The notes under the pieces were generated by a model that was not told the origin of the DNA, made no database searches, and was given only the letters and a program-made list of their open reading frames with translations. This document shows positions 43,002 to 53,200 of a stretch of 64,000 nt of DNA, piece by piece. The DNA comes from G963665495 sp963665495 (GTDB taxonomy: Bacteria; Desulfobacterota; Desulfovibrionia; Desulfovibrionales; Desulfovibrionaceae): positions 372,001 through 436,000 of the forward strand of contig OY762289.1 of assembly GCA_963665495.1 (NCBI GenBank). Direction: 5' to 3'. Position 1 is the stretch's first letter, and the number at the start of each line of letters is the position of its first letter. Made by a program: the position numbers and the translations under genes.

Positions 43002-45299
43002 ATGCATTTCAAATGTTTGTTTACGAGTAGCGCGAATCCGCAGCAGGCATTCGAGGTCATTGAAATGCACGGACGGGAGCAGCTGGACGACGTGTTCGTC
43101 TTCCGGCTGACACTACGGACCGCGGAAAAGGGATTCGATCCGGAAAAATTCCTTGGCGCTCAGGCCTCGCTGACCTTCGGATACGATGGCCAGGATTCGC
43201 ACCAGACCAGCAAATACGGTTTGATTAACACGATCAGCAGCAGATACCAGCGTTCCGGACAGGTCTATCTCGACTGTGTGTTGGTACCGCGGATCAGCCT
43301 GCTGGCTTCATCTCACAATTTTCGAACCTTCATCGACACGGCTCCGGACAAGGCTCTGGAAAAAATATTTCAGGATTGCACGTATCCCAAGGATGCGTAC
43401 GAGTTCCGGCTTGCGACCAATGCCCAGAACTATCCGTATTTCAGCCAATACGACGAAAGCGACCTGCATTTTTTCAAGCGCCGGCTCGAACAGCAGGGCT
43501 GGACGTTTTTCATCGAATTCGCGGACAACAGCGATAAAGTGGTCGTCACGGATAAGCCCGGCAGCCGCAAGGACTGGACCGAAGGCGCGAAACCCGAGCT
43601 GCATTTCGTTCCTCCCGGCCACGACAGCAATTCCAACGGCCGTCAGGCGCAGCGCTTTGCCCGCAAGCTTCAGGCCGTTCCGCACAAGGTCCGCGTCAAA
43701 GACTGGAGCTACGAACATCCGGACTTGAATCTCGAATCCGAGGCCGAAGTGCAGGGCACCGGTTTTGGTGAAACCTATCTGTTCGGCGACGGCCCCTGGG
43801 CCATGGAAAGCATCGACGGCAGGGCCAGGCGGCTGGCGGAAAAATGGGGCGCGGCTTCGGATCACTATCTGGGGGTTTCGGATTTTCCCTTGCTGCTGCC
43901 CGGACAGGAATGCAGCCTGAAGCAGCATCCTGAATCCGGTTTCAATACGGATTATCTTCCCGTGTATGTCGAACATATGGCCCGTCTGGCTGTCAAAGGG
44001 GTGGAGCATCCGCATGCGCCGGGCTACAGCAACCGGTTTTTGGCGATCCGGGCCGACCGTACGTACCGTCCGCTGCACACCACTCCAGAGCCGGTAGTTA
44101 CCGGCGGACTGCATGGTTTTGTAGAGAGCGAGAACGCGGACTACGCGCAGCTGGATGCGCAGGGAAGATACAAGGTCAGAATGGGCTTTGACGCCGAGCA
44201 GCGTAATCCGTGCAAATCCTCCTCGCCGTTGCGTTTGCTGAGTCCGCACGCCGGACAGAATTACGGGATGCATTTTCCCCTGCGTCAGGGGACGGAAGTG
44301 CTGCTGGGGCATGAAAACGGCAATCCGGATCGTCCGCTCATCCTGGGCGTCCTGCCCAACGCAAAAGCCCTGGGGCCCGTTACGGCCAAGAACGCTTCTG
44401 TTGCAGGGCTGCATACGCCTGGCGATAATGAACTGTTTTTTGAAGACAATGCCAGCGCCCCATACCTGCAGGCTCATTCCAACGGGGTGACGCTTCGTAT
44501 CGGATCGCTCGTGGATGCCCCTTCAGAGGATAATACGTCGGAAGATACGTCATCTGGTCAGAATAAAGGGAAACACGGCATCTCTATTCCCCAAAAGCCG
44601 ATTGCCGATGCCGCGAGTGATTTTTTCGACGGCATTTGCTGGGACGTTCCGACAGGAAAGATCAGTCTCAATGCATCCGGGAAACAAAGCATTTATTTAG
44701 GAACGTATGCCACGCTGACCGCGGGCTTGAAAAGTTCAAACGCTCTGTTGCTCAAACAGGAGGTTTCCCTGGGGGATCAGCTTGAGTTTTATCTGGGGGG
44801 GCAGGCGGATGTAAAAATTTTAGAGAGTCTGTGGAAGAAAACCGCAAAAACGGCCGGACTTCTTTTGAAAAGCACCCATAAGACCTTGAAAATTTCTTCC
44901 AAGGCAGTTGAAAGTGCGAAAATTTACATCAATAGTTTCTCAGAAGAACAGCAGCTGATCAGAAATTCAATGCAAGAATTATCAGGAGAAATTGAAAAGA
45001 AGGCAAATGAATGTAAAAGCGTTCTTGAAGATCATAAAGTACTGTGCAAAAAGCTAGAAATTTTATCAAAAAATACTGAAAAAAATTTGGGTACAGTAAT
45101 CGTTGTAGATAAGGATGATAAAACAGTAGCCGCTGATGGTAGTAGTGTTACTAATAATCTTATCTGTGTTGCAGATAAAATTTCGAATGAATATAGCGAA
45201 TCAAATAATGGTGCATCTTCAGTGTCCATTGGGGCTTGTAATAAAAATAAAACAGATAATGATGAAGAAACAATCGTGTCAGGTTTAACTTTTAATTAA
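43002..45299 (+). CDS. vgrG: VgrG spike protein 3a, with coiled-coil tail
   Basis: 765 aa. Base with YFSQYDESDLHFFKRRLEQQG, OB-fold with GRYKVRMGFD and GNPDRPLI, HTPGDNELFFEDNA at the beta-helix entry. The tail from about residue 520 begins with a linker (SEDTSSGQNKGK), then a beta-like part (ISLNASGKQSIYLGTYATL) and a long coiled coil (about 640-700: LSGEIEKKANECKSVLEDHK), ending in Ser/Asn-rich sequence. The tail DNA (44850-45299) is strikingly AT-rich. First gene of cassette 3. The core differs most from the other VgrGs at the N-terminus. Confidence 0.94.
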   Translation: MHFKCLFTSSANPQQAFEVIEMHGREQLDDVFVFRLTLRTAEKGFDPEKFLGAQASLTFGYDGQDSHQTSKYGLINTISSRYQRSGQVYLDCVLVPRISLLASSHNFRTFIDTAPDKALEKIFQDCTYPKDAYEFRLATNAQNYPYFSQYDESDLHFFKRRLEQQGWTFFIEFADNSDKVVVTDKPGSRKDWTEGAKPELHFVPPGHDSNSNGRQAQRFARKLQAVPHKVRVKDWSYEHPDLNLESEAEVQGTGFGETYLFGDGPWAMESIDGRARRLAEKWGAASDHYLGVSDFPLLLPGQECSLKQHPESGFNTDYLPVYVEHMARLAVKGVEHPHAPGYSNRFLAIRADRTYRPLHTTPEPVVTGGLHGFVESENADYAQLDAQGRYKVRMGFDAEQRNPCKSSSPLRLLSPHAGQNYGMHFPLRQGTEVLLGHENGNPDRPLILGVLPNAKALGPVTAKNASVAGLHTPGDNELFFEDNASAPYLQAHSNGVTLRIGSLVDAPSEDNTSEDTSSGQNKGKHGISIPQKPIADAASDFFDGICWDVPTGKISLNASGKQSIYLGTYATLTAGLKSSNALLLKQEVSLGDQLEFYLGGQADVKILESLWKKTAKTAGLLLKSTHKTLKISSKAVESAKIYINSFSEEQQLIRNSMQELSGEIEKKANECKSVLEDHKVLCKKLEILSKNTEKNLGTVIVVDKDDKTVAADGSSVTNNLICVADKISNEYSESNNGASSVSIGACNKNKTDNDEETIVSGLTFN

Positions 45300-45324
45300 T
45301 TATTTATACAATGCGATATCTGCC

Positions 45325-47853
45325 ATGCTGAAGCCGCTGCTGTTGTTCCAACTTGATGGATTCCCCAAGGACATGTTCCATGTGCTTCGTTTTTTTGGAA
45401 CAGAGGCGTTTTCCCAGCTTTCCAGGTTCGAGGTGCTGCTTGTTACGGAAATGGATCCGCCGGAGCTGGAGCAGATGCTGCGGTCCCAGGCGCGCTTGAG
45501 TATCAGGCGGGAAGATACGCTGCAAATTTTTTCCGGTGTGGTTGAGTCGGCCGAATATCTGCATCAGTTCGGCCGTTTTCGTTATTATCGCATGGAGTTG
45601 GCGTCTTCTCTGCAGCGGCTGGAGCTGGTAAAAAACAATCAGGTCTTTCTGGATTGCTCTCTGGACAAACTGGTCGCCTCTCTTTTGACTGATGCGGGAT
45701 TGAAGCAAAACAGCGATTTTTCCCTGCAGCTCGAACAAACCTACGATACGCACGAATTTGTCTGCCAGTTCAATGAATCAGCCTTTGCCTTTTTGACGCG
45801 CAGGCTCGAGCAGCATGGCGCCGTGTTCTTTTTTGATCAGATCTCGGGCAGGGAACAGTGCGTAATTACTGATGCAGCGGTTTTTCAGGAGATTCCGGGC
45901 GGTCCGCTGGAATATCTCCCCCGCTCGGGTATGGAGTCTGGCGAGCGGGTGATCCGCAACTTCGGCAAACGGCTCAAATCAGTGGCGGGCAAAGTCCGCG
46001 TCAGAGACTGCAATTACCGCCTGGCTCCCTACGACCTCACCGCCGAAGAAGTGGTGCAGGGGTACGGGCAACAAGCCCATCCGGCCGAGCTGCATGTCTT
46101 CGCACCCAACGTCAAAACCGAAAAGGAATGCCGCCGCCGTGCACAAACAGCAAGCCGCCGGCTGGCGTACGAGCATTCGCATTTCGCCGGCGCCGGAGCT
46201 TGCCCCTCGTTCAGGCCCGGGCGCACGTTTACGCTGCGCGGACATTATACCTCTGCTTACAATCAAAAGTACCTCATCACCAGTGTCAGGCATACGGGTC
46301 ATCAGGAGGGATATCTGGAGCAGGAACTCGGAGTGCATCCTCTCAAGGACCGCCCGGCGCAGGAAAAGGTGCTGTATGAAAATGCCTTCACTGCCAGTCC
46401 GGACGGCGCGCCCTATCTGCCTGCGCGGCAAAGTTCCCGACCCGCTGTCCACGGCTACATCAGTGCCACCATTGATGGCTCCGGCTCCGGAGAATATGCG
46501 GAGATGGATGGGCAGGGACGTTATAAGGTCATCCTGCCTCTGGATCTTTCCGGACGCAAAGACGGCAAGGCATCGGCCTGGATTCGTATGAACCAGCCCT
46601 ATGCCGGCGACGGGCACGGCATGCATCTGCCTCTGCACAAAGGATGCGAGGTGGCCTTGATGTTTCTGGGCGGCGACCCCGACCGTCCTGTCATTGCCGG
46701 GGCCTTGTCCAATGGCTCCAACTCCAGTCCTGTAACGGAGCAGAACGCCACGCATAACATCCTCTCCACAGGGCACAAGAACCTGCTGCAGCTTGAAGAC
46801 CAAAAAAATGCCGGAAGTCTGCTGTTTCAAAATAACGGAGGGAAAAATTTCATTCGCCTGGGCAACCCCCTGCCGGAAACAAAGCAACCCAAGGAACAGA
46901 AGAAAACTGTAAACATTCCGGGTAAGGTTAAGCATAAAAGTCCCTTCAAGACGTTTTTCGAGGACCATTTCAAATTTGATCCCGACGGCAGCCAATCCGA
47001 CGGCGTATACGGAATGGAATTGAAAATACTGAACACTGATTTTTACGCAGGTTCGGCGTTGTCATCGATTCTGGGGGAACAGTCCAAAACCAACGCAGTT
47101 GAAAAATTTGGCATGTATTACGGGCCAATGGACTACAGTATTGGGAAACTTACTCTGGTGAGAGTCCTGGCGGCGCTTGCTACCCAGGGACCGCAGCTGG
47201 GGCTAACAATGTACCATCTGGACAAAAATGCCGGCAAAAAACAGACGAAAGCCGAAGCGAACGATGTCGGGAACATGTTCGCAGCGCTTGCCGCAGGGGT
47301 AATGCCGGCTCAACTGACTTTTGAAATTTCGCTGATGTTGAAATGCGCGCTTTTGCGCAAGAAGGAATTGCATAAAGCAACCAACAAAGTATTCGCCATC
47401 GAACAATTGGTGTCCCCCAAAACCGAGGAATCCGCAAAGCAAGAGAAAAAATTGGGGTTGATTGAAAAAAGATATGCTAAAGTTTGCAAAAAACTTGAAA
47501 AAAAGAAAAAACAACTTGTCTTGAAGCAGAAAGAGCTGAACGATCTTAGAAATGAAGTGTATAAAAATGCTGATATGGCAATATTTACATATAAAACAGA
47601 GGTAAAAAACTATCAAGCTGCAAAAGAAAATGTGGAAAGTGCAAAGCTTGAAGCTGAAAGCAACAATAAAAAATTAAAAGAGACTATCGATAACAGGATC
47701 AAAGTGTTGGAAGAGGAGAAAAACACCAGGAAGAAGCATGAAGCGGTTACCAACATCGATACTGATCTCAGTGATAACAACAATTCGCAGAATGATGACG
47801 CTGCCTGGGAAAATGGCATAACGCTGTATGTTTATGGAGACACCAGTTACTGA
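45325..47853 (+). CDS. vgrG: VgrG spike protein 3b, longest tail
   Basis: 842 aa. Base with FVCQFNESAFAFLTRRLEQHG, OB-fold with GRYKVILPLD and GDPDRPVI, then HNILSTGHKNLLQLEDQ. From about residue 520 the tail runs over 320 residues: a linker, a globular part (ILNTDFYAGSALSSILG, GMYYGPMDYSIGKLTLVR), an Ala-rich helical pair (NMFAALAAGVMPAQ) and a long Lys/Glu-rich coiled coil (about 700-800). No catalytic motif is recognised. Tail DNA from about 47400 on is AT-rich. Starts 25 bp after 3a. Confidence 0.94.
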   Translation: MLKPLLLFQLDGFPKDMFHVLRFFGTEAFSQLSRFEVLLVTEMDPPELEQMLRSQARLSIRREDTLQIFSGVVESAEYLHQFGRFRYYRMELASSLQRLELVKNNQVFLDCSLDKLVASLLTDAGLKQNSDFSLQLEQTYDTHEFVCQFNESAFAFLTRRLEQHGAVFFFDQISGREQCVITDAAVFQEIPGGPLEYLPRSGMESGERVIRNFGKRLKSVAGKVRVRDCNYRLAPYDLTAEEVVQGYGQQAHPAELHVFAPNVKTEKECRRRAQTASRRLAYEHSHFAGAGACPSFRPGRTFTLRGHYTSAYNQKYLITSVRHTGHQEGYLEQELGVHPLKDRPAQEKVLYENAFTASPDGAPYLPARQSSRPAVHGYISATIDGSGSGEYAEMDGQGRYKVILPLDLSGRKDGKASAWIRMNQPYAGDGHGMHLPLHKGCEVALMFLGGDPDRPVIAGALSNGSNSSPVTEQNATHNILSTGHKNLLQLEDQKNAGSLLFQNNGGKNFIRLGNPLPETKQPKEQKKTVNIPGKVKHKSPFKTFFEDHFKFDPDGSQSDGVYGMELKILNTDFYAGSALSSILGEQSKTNAVEKFGMYYGPMDYSIGKLTLVRVLAALATQGPQLGLTMYHLDKNAGKKQTKAEANDVGNMFAALAAGVMPAQLTFEISLMLKCALLRKKELHKATNKVFAIEQLVSPKTEESAKQEKKLGLIEKRYAKVCKKLEKKKKQLVLKQKELNDLRNEVYKNADMAIFTYKTEVKNYQAAKENVESAKLEAESNNKKLKETIDNRIKVLEEEKNTRKKHEAVTNIDTDLSDNNNSQNDDAAWENGITLYVYGDTSY

Positions 47854-47890
47854 TGCGTAAAAAAAACAATCTGTTTAGAGATAAGCGCTT

Positions 47891-49498
47891 ATGAATAAAT
47901 CAGTGATACGGTACGTGTTTCATTGCAACGCATGCGGAAAGGATGACGACCTGCACGTCCTGCTTGTGAAAGGGATGGAACGTCTTGGGCAGCCGTACGA
48001 GTTTTCTCTGCTGCTTGCCGGAAAAGAGCTGGACCCTGAAAGTCTGCTCGATGCCGAGGCTGCACTCAGCATCCATTGCAATAACCGTGTGCAGCGTTTT
48101 TGCGGCTGGATAAGCGGCGTGGATGAGCAGGAAATGGTCCATGGCTGGTATCGTTACCGGGTTACGCTTTCGCCCGTACTGGCAAAGCTGGGGCTGTCTG
48201 CGACCAGCGCCATGTACGTTGAGACGTCCGTACCGGATATCATCAAGCAGATGCTTCAGGATTCCAGAATGTTTCAGCATCTCGATGCCGAGCAGAAATT
48301 GAGTGGTGATTACCCGAAGCTTGCACTTGTCACCCGTCATCAGGAAAACGACTTGCAGTTTCTGCAGCGACTCCTGGAGCGTTCGGGCATCTATTATTTT
48401 TTCGAACAGGGTTCCTCGGAACAGACTCCGGACAGGGTTGTCTTTGCCGACGCGCCGGTGGCCCATAACTCTCCGGGTGAAGAACAGACCTTTGCGTACC
48501 GGGAAGCGGATGGAATGGTCGAGGATGGTCAGGACAAGGCCGTCCGGAATTTTTCCGTGTCGCTGGGGCTGGCGCCGGGGCAGGTCGAAGTGGACGGCTA
48601 CAATTCCGCCCATCCCGAAGCTCAGGTTTTCGCCAAGGAACAAGTGCAGGCTCATGCTGCTTCGGATAAAAGCAAAGAGCGTTTCTGGAACGGGGCGGAC
48701 AACTCGAAGCAGGCCCAGGCCCAGGCCACTGTCCGGGCTCAGGCCCTGTCCTGCCATGCCAATTGCTTCAACGGCGCATTGGATGGTCCGGGGCTGCGTC
48801 CCGGCATGGTCATAAAACTGAAAGAACACCCTCAGGACAGTTTAAACGCTGTATACCTGGTTACAGGCGTACGACATGAAGGCACGCAGCCCTTGCCCAA
48901 TGGCAACGGGAAAGCGGATAGTTGTACCTATCATGCGGAATTTTCAGCGATTCCCTCGAAACAGCATTTCAAACTGCTCTGGAAAACGCCCAAGCCGCTG
49001 ATTTCCGGTGTCCTGAATGCCAGAATCAACGCCGAAGGGAGCGGACAGTACGCGGAAGTCGACGCCGACGGATACTACAAAGTGGTGCTGCCTTTCGGGC
49101 CGGATGAAAAGTCCACACCGGTGAAAGCGAAGATCCGCATGCTCCAGCCTTATGGCGGGAATGAGTGCGGCCTGCACCTGCCGCTGCACAAGGACTGCGA
49201 AGTTCTTGTTGCCTTTCTGCAGGGCGATCCCGACAGGCCGGTGATAGTCGGCGCTGTTCCCAATGCCGGATCTCCGAGTGTTATCACCTCCGCTACGCCA
49301 GGCGTCCATTGCATTAAAACAGCCTCAGGGCATGTCTTTGCAATGGATGACAGCAACGGAAATAATACAATTAACCTGACAACGGGCAACAACAAAACAA
49401 CAATGCAGCTTGGCGACTTTACATACGATAAATCTGTGCCAAAAGAGTTCAAGTCGGTTATCAAAGAATTGGGAGAAGCGTTAAGCAAAATGATATAA
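47891..49498 (+). CDS. vgrG: VgrG spike protein 3c, tail-less core
   Basis: 535 aa, some 220-300 aa shorter than the other six VgrGs here. The core is complete: LALVTRHQENDLQFLQRLLERSG, GYYKVVLPFG, GDPDRPVI, then KTASGHVFAMDDSNGNNTI and a short beta-helix start (NLTTGNNKTTMQLG). The chain stops with EFKSVIKELGEALSKMI exactly where the private tails of the other VgrGs begin. The stop TAA overlaps the ATG of the next ORF (TAATG), which codes for a tail-like protein in a different frame. The gp27/gp5 parts are not degraded. Confidence 0.93.
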   Translation: MNKSVIRYVFHCNACGKDDDLHVLLVKGMERLGQPYEFSLLLAGKELDPESLLDAEAALSIHCNNRVQRFCGWISGVDEQEMVHGWYRYRVTLSPVLAKLGLSATSAMYVETSVPDIIKQMLQDSRMFQHLDAEQKLSGDYPKLALVTRHQENDLQFLQRLLERSGIYYFFEQGSSEQTPDRVVFADAPVAHNSPGEEQTFAYREADGMVEDGQDKAVRNFSVSLGLAPGQVEVDGYNSAHPEAQVFAKEQVQAHAASDKSKERFWNGADNSKQAQAQATVRAQALSCHANCFNGALDGPGLRPGMVIKLKEHPQDSLNAVYLVTGVRHEGTQPLPNGNGKADSCTYHAEFSAIPSKQHFKLLWKTPKPLISGVLNARINAEGSGQYAEVDADGYYKVVLPFGPDEKSTPVKAKIRMLQPYGGNECGLHLPLHKDCEVLVAFLQGDPDRPVIVGAVPNAGSPSVITSATPGVHCIKTASGHVFAMDDSNGNNTINLTTGNNKTTMQLGDFTYDKSVPKEFKSVIKELGEALSKMI

Positions 49499-50220
49499 TG
49501 GGAGCTACGATGTTTTGGAAACCTCTCGAAGAGGGCAAAGGCACTGGGTACAAAATAAATACCGCAGGTCTGTTTAATATCACAACCGCAAGTTACAACG
49601 AGCTTTACGTCGGCCCGCAGGCAAGCTTTGTTTTCGGCGGGGTGGTGGAATTCAATATTGCCGGGCAGTTTAAATGGACCACCGGCCCCGAGTTCAAATT
49701 CATTTATGGCACGACATACTCGTTGGAGATCAGCCTTACAGGTATTTTTACCTGTGCCAAAAGAAGTGTTGCCTATGGTACGGTGAAGCGAACGACCATG
49801 GTTGAAAAAATGCATGCCAAGGAACTGAAAAAAGCTGAAGACAAAATAACAAAAGCAACGGCGGAGATGAAAAACATCAACACTAAATTGAGCGAGCTGG
49901 AGAAAGAAAGAAAAAAACTTGTTTTTGTTAAAGAACACTTGTCAGCTGAAAAGCTCGAAGAATTAAAGAAGGCCACAAAAATGCTCGTGGCTAAACACCA
50001 AGAGATTTCTGTAAATAATAAAACGACATGTGATAAGATGATAGAAGTGACTCAAAAGAAAAAAGAGACTGGAAACAGTAAAAAAGAGGTGGCAAATGAC
50101 GCCACTATATTGTGCGACAAAATAACCACAAGCGGAACGGAAGTCAGCAAAGCGAATGCAGCAGTAATCAACGCTGGAAGCAATTACCAAAGTACTTCAG
50201 ATGAAGTTATTGTAATATAA
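49498..50220 (+). CDS. Detached VgrG tail: beta-rich and coiled-coil protein
   Basis: A 240-aa protein starting at an ATG overlapping the stop of VgrG 3c. The first 95 residues are beta-like and rich in Gly, Phe, Thr and Tyr (LYVGPQASFVFGGVVEFNIAG, FKFIYGTTYSLEISL). This pattern matches the first part of the tails fused to other VgrGs in this window. Residues about 100-160 are a coiled coil (KKAEDKITKATAEMKNINTK), and the end is Thr/Ser/Val-rich. It is AT-rich like the fused tails. It probably assembles on VgrG 3c in trans. No enzyme motif and no homologue that I recognise. Confidence 0.78.
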   Translation: MGATMFWKPLEEGKGTGYKINTAGLFNITTASYNELYVGPQASFVFGGVVEFNIAGQFKWTTGPEFKFIYGTTYSLEISLTGIFTCAKRSVAYGTVKRTTMVEKMHAKELKKAEDKITKATAEMKNINTKLSELEKERKKLVFVKEHLSAEKLEELKKATKMLVAKHQEISVNNKTTCDKMIEVTQKKKETGNSKKEVANDATILCDKITTSGTEVSKANAAVINAGSNYQSTSDEVIVI

Positions 50221-50238
50221 TATCCTTTCAGGCAGCCC

Positions 50239-53200
50239 ATGAAAATTTACAAGGAAAGAGAACATTCGTTGATGCTGAAGCCCTTCGGCATGCTTGGGAA
50301 ACAGTATCTCGGCCTGACCGTGTTTCTGTATTTCGACCTGACGGCTCCCTCCGGATTGCTGCGCGAGCAGAACTTGTGGCGTGAAATCCCGCCGCAACTG
50401 GGCGGGGATGGCGTGCTGGATATGGGCATGCCCAAATCCCAGGCCGAGTTCCTTGTCCAGGGCGCATGCCATGCGCCCAGAGATACGCAGGTGCAGGCAA
50501 GCAAGGCCACCGTGCGCGTCGGAAATCTGGAAAAAAACCTCTATGTTTTTGGCGACCGCTATTGGAACCGTATGGGAGCCATCAGCGACCCTGAGCCCTT
50601 TTCTAAGATCCCCCTGACATTCGCCAATGCCTACGGAGGGCCGGAGTATCCGCAGAATCCTCTGGGCATGGGCTTCAGACGCGAAAAGGATGTGGGTAAC
50701 GACAAATTTCGTATCCCCTTGCCCCACGTGGAAAATCCGAAACAGCTCATCGGTTCGCTGAGTTATCATCCGCAGCCGGCAAGTTTTCAGCCCATTAACG
50801 TCATGTGGCCGCAGCGCCACAAGAAATCCGGCAGTTACGACGAAGCCTGGCTGAAACAGCGCTGGCCGGACATGCCGGACGATACGCACCCGACTTTTTT
50901 CAACACCGCAGCGCCCGATCAATGGCAGGACGCCTGGTTCGCCGGTGACGAATCCATCGATATTTTGCACATGCATCCGGACATGCAGCATATATCGTCC
51001 CGCTTGCCCGGCAGGCGGATCCGCGCCTTTCTGACCATGTACAAGGATTTCAACTACTTTAAAAAGAAGGAAGAACTGCGCACGGAATTTCGTGAAGTCG
51101 AAACGCACATCGACACCGTGCTGCTGTTCCCGGAAATTCTGCGCGGGGTGGTGCTGTACAGGGGCTCGGTGGCGAGCAACGACGACGAATATTATGATGT
51201 CGCGAATGCCTTTATCCAGACTGAAGAACTCGTCGATCCGCCCAAATCTCTGGAGTATTACCACGAGGAATTGCACAAGCGGATCAATCCCAGTCTGCCC
51301 GTGGACTTCGCTCCCTTGGAGGCTGACGCCAAGGAAATGTCCAGATCGCTGCTCAACTTGCGGAATTTACCCAAAAAGCTGGACCGGATTGGCAAAAGCG
51401 TGCTGGGCAAAGAGCCTGTCATGCCCAGGTCGCCCGACGAACTCGCGGGTATGGCCCAGAAGACCATCGCGGGACATCTGGAGACCATTGACGAACTGGA
51501 GAGCATGACCAAAAGTCTCCATGCCAGTTTCGGGCACAAGGAACATTTCGACCTCAAATACTTTGAGGAAAAACGCCGGGAACTGCTGCAGGGGCAGAAA
51601 GATGCCCTCAAAATGGGACGCGAGGCCCAGTCGGCGCAGGACGATTTGCTCGCCATGAACAAAAAACTCGTGGCGCAGGGCAACGCCATGATTCAGGACG
51701 TGTATTCGCCTGAAAATCTGGCGCTAAGAGGTGTGACCGAAGCCCAGGCGCGCGAAGCGGGCGTCCCGTATGAGGGGCTCGACATCCCGGACGATACGGG
51801 CAATCCTTTTCATGATCGCGGTTTTCCCCTTGTGGTGGAGGCCCGCAGACGTTTGGAAAACGACGCCCGGACCCTGGATCGTCTGAAGCGGCTCGGACTG
51901 GAGCAGGAAACCATCGAATTCGCCTGGCTCGGAGTGCTGCCGGAGGAACAGGTGGAACAGCTCGATGCCTGGGGACTGGAGGCCGATACCCCCGAGGACA
52001 AGAGCTTTGTGCTCCCAAAGGGGCTGCTCATGCCGCGCTTTGATGACGCCGTGCTCAATCGCGTCATGGTGCGGACCGAGATGGCGGAACTGCCGGAAAC
52101 GGATGAAAATTTCGATTTGCCCGGTACGCACGAACGTCCGGCCAGGGAAAAGGTGAGCCCCGGCTCGGACAGCACGCCGCTGGCCTTGTATCCTGCGGTG
52201 GAAGAGGCGCACTGGGTACGCGTTGCGGACGAATTGCAGGCGCTGTACGTGGAGCAGGAAGTGGGTGACGCCTGCGGTGTGATCAGTCTGGCCGCTCCCA
52301 CGGAAAAACCGGATCCGGATGCGGAAAAGGAGATTAAGGCCGGGGTATTTCTGTGCCTGATGCCCCAGGGAACAAAGGCAGAGTCCGAGGTCTGGAAAAA
52401 ATGGGCCAAGGCCTTTCCCAACGCCAAACTGCTGGCGCTGCCCCAGGGCGATACCGTTTTTCAGACCGCTCTGGCCGGTCACGATATCCGCAAGCTGATT
52501 CTGGATGCCTTACCCGAGGATTTTGCCAAAGAGCATTCCGTTGAATTTACCTTTTCGAAAGATATCGAGAACCTGGGAGTGGAGTTTCCGAGTCTGAAAT
52601 TTCCCAAAATGGACATAGGCGCGAAAATCGACTCCTGGCATAAACAGGCCGCGGATGCTTTCGCCCCCATGACCAAAGAGCTGGATGCAAACGCCGACGA
52701 AGGCTTTGCAGCTCTTGACGACCTGAGCAAAAAGGCGAGCGGGGTGCATTTCATCAAGGCGGAAAAACCGCCGGATGAAGCCGGCACCAAGGCGCTGATC
52801 GACGATTACCGCAGGCTCATCGGCGAAACCAAAGCCGGGTTGGTCGGCACACCCTATCTGCCGCCCGAGAAAGTCGCTGCTTTTGACAAGGCTGACGCCA
52901 CACTGGCCGCTGCCGCGAAAAAGTTCACGGCATTGGAAACCAGAGGACAGAATCTGATGACGGAACTTGGTGCCCGTGAGAAGGAATTGGACCAGCTGCT
53001 TGCGACCAATTGCATTCCCGGCATGAGCCCTGAAGAAATGCGCGAGGCAGGGCTGGATCCGGCCAAGGGCATTCCCCTGACCAGGGAGCAGGTCATCGCC
53101 ATGCTGGAGCGGCACGAAAGTTTTGTGGAACGCAATTTCGACGGAACGGATTTGTCCGGGCTCGACATGTCCGGCGTGGATATGAGCAAGTCAGTGCTTT

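Noticed and set aside
43308..44477. Minus-strand open frame of 389 codons
   Set aside because: Antisense to the conserved core of VgrG 3a; composition artefact.
49480..49520. Simple frameshift breaking one VgrG gene
   Set aside because: The TAATG overlap gives a clean stop and start and no slippery heptamer is visible. A sequencing error cannot be excluded, so it is noted as a check in the split-VgrG finding.
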